Below are positions 58,769 to 64,000 of a stretch of 64,000 nt of DNA, piece by piece. The position numbers were made by a program, and so were the translations under genes. Every line of letters begins with the position of its first letter. Within the stretch, counting starts at the first letter, position 1. Origin of the DNA: Nocardioides mesophilus (lineage in GTDB: Bacteria > Actinomycetota > Actinomycetes > Propionibacteriales > Nocardioidaceae); contig NZ_CP060713.1 of NCBI RefSeq assembly GCF_014395785.1, positions 2,818,501 through 2,882,500 on the forward strand. Direction: 5' to 3'. The notes below the pieces were generated by a model. The model searched no databases and was not told where the DNA came from. It was given only the letters and a program-made list of their open reading frames with translations.

Positions 58769-58804
58769 GGGGCCCGCCGGCGGTCGACGCTGCCGGCGGG
58801 CCCC
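58769..58804. terminator. Terminator after phoH
   Basis: Arms GGGGCCCGCCGGC and its complement (58769-58781, 58792-58804), 13 bp perfect, loop 10. Confidence 0.8.
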
Positions 58805-59115
58805 GTCGTGCCGGCGTACCGCCTGGCAAAGGGCCCGGGCGGCCACCGGTCTAGCGTGGGTGTGCTCACACCGGCCACCAGCGTCGGTCTAGACCGATTC
58901 AGGCGACATGTCCGGATGTAGCCGGGCGGTGAACACCGGCGAAATCCTCGATCCGGCATCGGGATCGTCCACTCCCGGTGACGTGGGACACCCCGCAGGG
59001 GGATCGGCGGTATACCCCGATTTGCATGACCCAAACGGATCAGGCACGGTGTTCAGAGTGTCCCGGCTCCGGCTGGGGCCTTTCCTTGTCGCCGATCGTG
59101 TCTGTGAGACCCCCT
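58805..59115 (+). promoter_or_regulatory. Gene-free leader region of the transglycosylase gene
   Basis: No gene is visible in 58757-59115. It holds the phoH terminator, a TAGCGT -10 candidate (58851-58856), a 14-bp perfect palindrome TCGGTCTAGACCGA (58884-58897) that could be an operator, a CGATCC/GGATCG hairpin near 58950, and TATACC at about 59011. A cell-wall hydrolase with a long leader often carries a c-di-AMP riboswitch in actinobacteria, but I did not find its GGGGACCC / GGGGTGAA boxes. Confidence 0.35.
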
Positions 59116-59787
59116 GTGCCCCGACGTGACGCCTACGTCCCGACGCACCGAGGACCGGCTCCCGAGCCTGCCCTGAAGAAGGGCATCCGGACCTCCTTCA
59201 TCTTCTCCGGTGTCGCCGTCGCCGCCACCGGCATGGCCGTGTCCTCCGGGATCCTGGCCCAGCAGGACGCCGCCGGCAGCTCCGCCGCCTCGCTGAGCGC
59301 AGCGGCCGCCGACCCCGTCGCGATCGCCGAGAAGCTGCAGGCCGGCCAGGCCGACGTCACCGACCTTCCCGGACGCGAGCGCAGCGTGTCGCGCTCGGAC
59401 CGCCGCGACGCCGAGCCCGACGCCAAGGACCTCGCGCTCGACCAGGAGTCCGGCGGCCAGGCCACCCGCACCGAGGACCTCAGCTCCGCGGACCCTCGTG
59501 ACATCGCCCGCCGGCTGCTGCCGAAGTACGGCTTCTCCGACTCGCAGTTCAGCTGCCTCGACTCGCTGTACATGAGCGAGAGCGGCTGGAACCCGCACGC
59601 CGACAACCCGAGCTCCACCGCCTACGGCATCCCGCAGGCGCTGACCGGCGGCACCCACGACAACCTGCCCGCGGACTACATGACGAACCCGGCCTCCCAG
59701 ATCGAGTGGGGCCTGGACTACATCCGCAGCAGCTACGGCACCCCCTGCTCCGCGTGGAGCTTCAAGCAGGGCCACGGCTGGTACTGA
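59116..59787 (+). CDS. Secreted lytic transglycosylase-like protein
   Basis: A 223-residue protein. An N-terminal signal anchor (about 22-44, IRTSFIFSGVAVAATGMAVS) precedes a disordered acidic/basic linker (about 60-135) and a C-terminal SLT-like domain (about 140-223): SQFSCLDSLYMSESGWNPHADN with the catalytic Glu, STAYGIPQALTGG, and QIEWGLDYIRSSYGTPCSAW. Acts on peptidoglycan. GTG start 59116 is tentative; GTG 59104 is in frame. Confidence 0.87.
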   Translation: MPRRDAYVPTHRGPAPEPALKKGIRTSFIFSGVAVAATGMAVSSGILAQQDAAGSSAASLSAAAADPVAIAEKLQAGQADVTDLPGRERSVSRSDRRDAEPDAKDLALDQESGGQATRTEDLSSADPRDIARRLLPKYGFSDSQFSCLDSLYMSESGWNPHADNPSSTAYGIPQALTGGTHDNLPADYMTNPASQIEWGLDYIRSSYGTPCSAWSFKQGHGWY

Positions 59788-59804
59788 GCCCGCGGGCTCC
59801 CGCG

Positions 59805-61190
59805 TCAGGGGTGGGTCATCGACGCCACGTCGAGCGCCTCGTCGAGCTGCTGCTCGGTGAGGTCGCCCTTCTCCACGAAGCCCATCTCGACGACCACCTC
59901 GCGGATCGTCTTCTCCTGGGCCAGCGCGGTCTTGGCGACCTTGGCAGCGTTCTCGTAGCCGATGTAGCGGTTCAGCGGCGTCACCACCGACGGTGAGGAC
60001 TCCGCGTAGTTCCGCATCCGGTCCACGTTGGCGGTGACCCCGGCGATGCACCGGTCGGCGAGCAGCACCGACGAGGTGGAGAGCAGCCGGATCGACTCCA
60101 GCAGGTTGCGGGCCATCACCGGCATCATCACGTTGAGCTCGAAGCTGCCGGAGGCGCCGGCCACGGTGACCGCGCTGTCGTTGCCGATCACCTGCGCGCA
60201 CACCATCAGCGTGGCCTCGGGGAGGACCGGGTTCACCTTGCCGGGCATGATGCTCGAGCCCGGCTGCAGGTCGGGCAGGTTGATCTCGGCCAGGCCCGTG
60301 CGCGGTCCCGACGACATCCAGCGCAGGTCGTTGCACAGCTTGGTGATGCTGACCGCCACGGTGCGCAGCTGCCCGGACAGCTCGACGAGCGCGTCCCGGG
60401 CGCCCTGCGCCTCGAAGTGGTTGCGGGCCTCGGTGAACGGCAGCCCGGTGGCCGACGCCAGCTCCGCGATCACGGCCGCCGCGAAGCCGGGCGGCGTGTT
60501 GATGCCGGTGCCCACCGCCGTACCGCCGAGCGGCAGCTCCGCGACCCGCGGCAGCGCGCTCTGGAGGCGTTCGATGCCGAGGCGTACGGCGGCGGCGTAG
60601 CCACCCATCTCCTGGCCGAGCATCACCGGGGTGGCGTCCATCAGGTGGGTGCGGCCGGACTTGACGACGTCCGCGAACTCCTCGGCCTTCGACTCCAGCA
60701 CGCCGGCGAGGTGCTCGAGCGCGGGCAGCAGGGTGTCGCTGGTGGCGCTGGTCGCGGCCACGTGGATCGAGGTCGGGAAGGTGTCGTTGCTGGACTGGCT
60801 GGCGTTGACGTGGTCGTTGGGGTGAACCTCGACGCCGGCGCGCCCGGCGAGGGTGGCGAGCACCTCGTTCATGTTCATGTTCGACGACGTACCGGAGCCG
60901 GTCTGGAACACGTCGACCGGGAAGTGCTCGAGGTGCCGCCCGTCGACGATCTCGGCCGCCGCGGCGCGGATCGCGTCGGCCTTGTCGGCGCTGATCACGC
61001 CGAGCTCCGCGTTCACCTTGGCGGCGGCGGCCTTGACCTGAGCCATCGCCTTCACGTGCTCGGCCTCGAGGGTCGAGCCGCTGATCGGGAAGTTCTCCAC
61101 GGCGCGCTGGGTCTGGGCACGCCACAGCGCCTGCGCCGGGACGCGGACCTCGCCCATGCTGTCGTGCTCGATGCGGTAGTCGTCAGCCAT
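59805..61190 (-). CDS. fumC: Class II fumarate hydratase
   Basis: Iron-independent fumarase of the TCA cycle; 461 residues, tetrameric. [29 protein letters not shown], and the signature [11 protein letters not shown] are intact. On its strand TAGCGT lies 7 bases before the ATG (leaderless). An iron-sulfur fumarase gene lies 0.9 kb upstream in the same orientation. Confidence 0.97.
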   Translation of the reverse strand: MADDYRIEHDSMGEVRVPAQALWRAQTQRAVENFPISGSTLEAEHVKAMAQVKAAAAKVNAELGVISADKADAIRAAAAEIVDGRHLEHFPVDVFQTGSGTSSNMNMNEVLATLAGRAGVEVHPNDHVNASQSSNDTFPTSIHVAATSATSDTLLPALEHLAGVLESKAEEFADVVKSGRTHLMDATPVMLGQEMGGYAAAVRLGIERLQSALPRVAELPLGGTAVGTGINTPPGFAAAVIAELASATGLPFTEARNHFEAQGARDALVELSGQLRTVAVSITKLCNDLRWMSSGPRTGLAEINLPDLQPGSSIMPGKVNPVLPEATLMVCAQVIGNDSAVTVAGASGSFELNVMMPVMARNLLESIRLLSTSSVLLADRCIAGVTANVDRMRNYAESSPSVVTPLNRYIGYENAAKVAKTALAQEKTIREVVVEMGFVEKGDLTEQQLDEALDVASMTHP

Positions 61191-61197
61191 GGGCTGG

Positions 61198-61203
61198 ACG
61201 CTA
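61198..61203 (-). promoter_or_regulatory. Leaderless -10 box of fumC
   Basis: TAGCGT on the minus strand, 7 bases before the ATG. Confidence 0.45.
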
Positions 61204-61270
61204 CCGCAGCCGCTCCGGCGGCTCTCGGGCGATCGCCGGGCACTCGTCGCTCAGCCCGGTCAGCCTCCGG

Positions 61271-61969
61271 TCAGCGCCGGGAGAGGTAGAGGAAGTACTG
61301 CGTCGTGCGGGTGCCGGCCTCCTGGCGGCCGCCGTGCTGCAGCACCACGTCGTGCACGATCGGCGTGACGTTGCCGAACACGGTCGCCATCGCCTCGGCG
61401 AGCGCGGGGGCCTCGTCGGCCGACCAGATCACCAAGGCGCCGCCGGGGCGCAGCGCCCGCTCCACCTCGGCCAGGAACGTCTGCTCGTAGAGGGCCGCGT
61501 TCTCCTCGTGCACGAGGTAGCCCGGGCCGTTGTCGACGTCGAGGAGCACCAGGTCGTACGCCGCCTCGGCGGCCTCGCGGATCGCCATCCGGATGTCGGC
61601 GACGACGACCGCGAGCCGCTCCTCGGCGAAGAAGGCCGGTCCGTGCGGGATCGTGCCGTCGCGCATCCAGCGCACCAGCGCGTCCTCGATCTCCACCACC
61701 ACGACGCGTTCGACGCGCGAGTCGGCCAGCACCTCGTGCAGCGTGAACCCGAGGCCGAGGCCGCCGACCACGACCGCCCGCGGATCCGCCACCTTGGCCA
61801 GCGCCGCCGCGGCGAGCTGCCGCTCGGTGGCGGTCTCGAGGGTGTCCATGACGAAGACGCCGTTGACGCGCAGCTCGAGCACCCGCGGGCCGTGCCCCGG
61901 CTCCTGCCGCTCGCGCAGCACCAGCTCGCCGCGGGGCGACTCGGCGCGGGCGACCTCGACGTACTCCAT
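61271..61969 (-). CDS. Spermidine synthase-like methyltransferase-fold protein
   Basis: A 232-residue protein of the spermidine synthase/SAM-binding superfamily: GVFVMDTLETATERQLAAAAL, AVVVGGLGLGFTLHEVL (motif I), VVVVEIEDALVRW and YDLVLLDVDNGPGYLVHEEN. The GGGLG-type loop is changed to GGLGLG and the polyamine-binding residues are not evident, so a true spermidine synthase activity is doubtful. GGAGGGGG precedes the ATG by 6-7 bases. Confidence 0.82.
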   Translation of the reverse strand: MEYVEVARAESPRGELVLRERQEPGHGPRVLELRVNGVFVMDTLETATERQLAAAALAKVADPRAVVVGGLGLGFTLHEVLADSRVERVVVVEIEDALVRWMRDGTIPHGPAFFAEERLAVVVADIRMAIREAAEAAYDLVLLDVDNGPGYLVHEENAALYEQTFLAEVERALRPGGALVIWSADEAPALAEAMATVFGNVTPIVHDVVLQHGGRQEAGTRTTQYFLYLSRR

Positions 61970-62077
61970 CGCGCGACCCCCTCCTGCTCCTCCGACGTCA
62001 TACACCTCGTGGCCTATGGCCCACGGAGCGTATGACGTCCCGCGGGGCGCCGCACGCAGCGGGGCGGCAGCGGCGGG

Positions 62078-63793
62078 TCAGGCCTTCTCGGCGGACCGGA
62101 CCCGGAGGCCCGACAGCGGGATCGTGGTCTGCCCGGCCGGCTCGGCGAAGAAGTCGTTGCCCTTGTCGTCCACGACGATGAACGCCGGGAAGTCCTCGAC
62201 CTCGATCTTCCAGACGGCCTCCATGCCGAGCTCGGGGTACTCCAGCACCTCGACCGACTTGATGCAGTCCTGCGCCAGCCGCGCCGCGGGGCCGCCGATC
62301 GAGCCGAGGTAGAACCCGCCGTGCGCCTTGCAGGCGTTGGTGACCTGCACCGACCGGTTCCCCTTGGCCAGCATCAGCAGCGAACCGCCGGCGGCCTGGA
62401 ACTGCTCCACGTAGGAGTCCATCCGGCCGGCTGTGGTGGGCCCGAACGAGCCGGAGGCGTAGCCCTCGGGGGTCTTGGCCGGGCCGGCGTAGTAGACCGC
62501 ATGGTCTTTGAGGTACTGCGGCATCTCCTCGCCGGCGTCGAGCCGCTCCTTGATCTTGGCGTGCGCGAGGTCGCGCGCCACCACCAACGGGCCGGTCAGC
62601 GACAGCCGCGTCTTCACCGGGTGCCCGGACAGCTGGGCGAGCACCTCCTGGATCGGGCGGTTGAGGTCGACCTGGACGACCTCGGCCTCGAGCCCGTCCG
62701 CGGCGCCGCCGGACACGGTCAGCCGCTCGTGCGTGACCTCGGGCAGGAACCGGGCCGGGTCGCGGTCGAGCTCCTCGAGGAAGACGCCCTCGGCGGTGAT
62801 CTTGGCCAGCGCCTGCCGGTCCGCGGAGCAGGAGACCGCGATCGCCACCGGGCAGGAGCCGCCGTGCCGCGGCAGCCGGACCACCCGGACGTCGTGGCAG
62901 AAGTACTTGCCGCCGAACTGCGCACCGATCCCGAACGACTGGGTCAGCGTGAAGACCTCCTCCTCGAGGGCGAGGTCGCGGAACCCGTGGGCGCTCATCG
63001 ACCCGGAGGTCGGCAGGTCGTCGAGGTAGTGCGCGGAGGCGTACTTCGCGGTCTTCAGCGCGAACTCCGCCGAGGTGCCGCCGATGACCACCGCGAGGTG
63101 GTACGGCGGGCAGGCGGCGGTGCCGAGCGAGCGGATCTTCTCGTCGAGGAACTCGACCATCCGTGCCGGGTTCAGGATCGCCTTCGTCTCCTGGTAGAGG
63201 AAGGACTTGTTGGCCGAGCCGCCGCCCTTGGCCATGAAGAGGAACTTGTACGCCGGCTCGCCGTCCGCCGGCGTGCTGTAGAGCTCGATCTGGGCCGGCA
63301 GGTTGGTGCCGGTGTTCTGCTCCTCCCACATCGTCAGCGGGGCGAGCTGGGAGTAGCGCAGGTTGAGCCGCGTGTAGGCGTCGTACACCCCGCGGCTGAT
63401 CCACTCCGCGTCGTCGGCGCCGGTGAGCACCCGCTCGGACTTCTTGCCCATGACGATCGCCGTGCCGGTGTCCTGGCACATCGGCAGCACCCCACCGGCA
63501 GAGATGTTCGCGTTCTTGAGCAGGTCGAGGGCGACGAACCGGTCGTTGCCGCTGGACTCCGGGTCGTCGATGATCCGACGCAGCTGCGCGAGGTGGGCCG
63601 GACGCAGGTAGTGCGCGATGTCGTGCATCGCCTCGGTGGTGAGCGCCCGCAGCGTCTCCGGCTCGACCCGCAGGAAGCGCTGCCCGCCCGCCTCGAAGGT
63701 GCTGACCCCGTCGCTGGTCAGCAACCGGTACGGCGTCTGGTCCGCACCGGTCGGAAGGAGGTCCGAGTACGCGAAGTCGGGGTTCTCGCTCAT
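62078..63793 (-). CDS. Class I (iron-sulfur) fumarate hydratase
   Basis: A 571-residue oxygen-sensitive fumarase of the FumA/FumB type. The three [4Fe-4S] ligands are Cys106 ([10 protein letters not shown]), Cys228 ([10 protein letters not shown]) and Cys314 ([10 protein letters not shown]); [15 protein letters not shown] and [19 protein letters not shown] are C-terminal domain landmarks. Similar enzymes act on mesaconate or tartrate, but length and motifs favour fumarate. Possible leaderless -10 TACGCT, 8 bases before the ATG. Confidence 0.95.
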   Translation of the reverse strand: MSENPDFAYSDLLPTGADQTPYRLLTSDGVSTFEAGGQRFLRVEPETLRALTTEAMHDIAHYLRPAHLAQLRRIIDDPESSGNDRFVALDLLKNANISAGGVLPMCQDTGTAIVMGKKSERVLTGADDAEWISRGVYDAYTRLNLRYSQLAPLTMWEEQNTGTNLPAQIELYSTPADGEPAYKFLFMAKGGGSANKSFLYQETKAILNPARMVEFLDEKIRSLGTAACPPYHLAVVIGGTSAEFALKTAKYASAHYLDDLPTSGSMSAHGFRDLALEEEVFTLTQSFGIGAQFGGKYFCHDVRVVRLPRHGGSCPVAIAVSCSADRQALAKITAEGVFLEELDRDPARFLPEVTHERLTVSGGAADGLEAEVVQVDLNRPIQEVLAQLSGHPVKTRLSLTGPLVVARDLAHAKIKERLDAGEEMPQYLKDHAVYYAGPAKTPEGYASGSFGPTTAGRMDSYVEQFQAAGGSLLMLAKGNRSVQVTNACKAHGGFYLGSIGGPAARLAQDCIKSVEVLEYPELGMEAVWKIEVEDFPAFIVVDDKGNDFFAEPAGQTTIPLSGLRVRSAEKA

Positions 63794-63818
63794 GGCCCCG
63801 CAGCGTAATCCACGCGTT

Positions 63819-63824
63819 TAGGAT
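63819..63824 (+). promoter_or_regulatory. Leaderless -10 box of DUF1707 gene
   Basis: TAGGAT, 6 bases before the ATG. Confidence 0.5.
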
Positions 63825-63830
63825 GGCGAC

Positions 63831-64000
63831 ATGGACGGACAGGCGGGGGACCCGGGTCGCGCCGCGGCAGCCTCGGGGGTCCAGCGGCAGGACGCCAGCG
63901 CGCTGCGGATCTCCGACCATGACCGGCACCAGGTGGCCGAGGTGCTGCGACAGGCCGCGGGGGAGGGGCGCATCGACCTCGACGAGCTCGACGACCGGCT
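63831..64000 (+). CDS. DUF1707 (SHOCT-like) protein, truncated by window end
   Basis: Only the first 56 residues are in the window. After a ~24-residue disordered start comes LRISDHDRHQVAEVLRQAAGEG then RIDLDELDDRL, which is the DUF1707 domain found at the N-terminus of many actinobacterial membrane proteins. The downstream domain cannot be seen. Confidence 0.8.
   Translation, partial: MDGQAGDPGRAAAASGVQRQDASALRISDHDRHQVAEVLRQAAGEGRIDLDELDDR

Overview
The window is chromosomal DNA of a high-GC actinobacterium, most likely Nocardioidaceae (Nocardioides-like). The grounds are extreme GC bias at third codon positions, the order mfd / SurA-like lipoprotein / mazG / eno / ftsB-like / DUF501 / ppx, a mycothiol conjugate amidase gene (mycothiol is an actinobacterial thiol), a DUF222-HNH gene of the 13E12 type, and many genes whose start codon lies 6-8 bases after a TANNNT -10 box (leaderless transcripts). 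No phage, IS element, rRNA or CRISPR-Cas locus is visible. Gene names rest on motifs read by eye; no database search was run.

Layout. 1-5.3 kb: repair and nucleotide sanitation (mfd, SurA-like, mazG). 5.4-7.9 kb: an accessory island with a small secreted protein, a HIT-like protein, a methyltransferase and a striking array of nine 31-bp palindromic repeats, lying between mazG and eno. 8-19.7 kb: core genes (eno, ftsB-like, DUF501, ppx), envelope/stress genes (yihY, YtxH-like, holin-like, DUF3618, BI-1), a UDG-ACT-def operon, a tRNA with anticodon UAA but a short variable loop, and a PAS/GAF/PP2C phosphatase. 19.7-31 kb: sulfur and B12-related genes (cbs, BtuF-like, TauE) mixed with small accessory enzymes (YigZ, PNPOx-like, GH2, GNAT, DinB, VOC, ornithine cyclodeaminase family). 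31-33.4 kb: a DUF222-HNH endonuclease gene flanked by a 36-bp palindrome and a ~50-bp tandem array. 33.5-44 kb: small enzymes, msrA, metB, an orphan MutL-like activator, an AI-2E-family transporter, a MarR/DHA2 efflux operon and ilvA. 44-52 kb: greA, mca with its neighbours, a thiol-stress operon (trx, DUF302, CsoR/CstR-family repressor, methyltransferase), a frameshifted MBL hydrolase and recQ. 52-64 kb: a collagen-like secreted protein, a YyaL-type thioredoxin-domain protein, TrhA, a cis-prenyltransferase, PIN-PhoH, a lytic transglycosylase, two unrelated fumarases and the start of a DUF1707 protein.

Recurring themes are tight overlaps (ATGA/GTGA) that define short operons; leaderless -10 boxes, including one palindrome that can serve two divergent genes; convergent genes whose stop codons sit inside shared hairpins; and in-frame or intergenic short tandem repeats. 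Thiol and sulfur metabolism is over-represented (cbs, metB, mca, msrA, trx, DUF302, a Cys-Gly-Cys CsoR-family repressor, TauE). The observations most worth follow-up are the 31-bp palindromic array, the class-I UAA tRNA, the CstR-like operon with its operator, and the structured leader of phoH.
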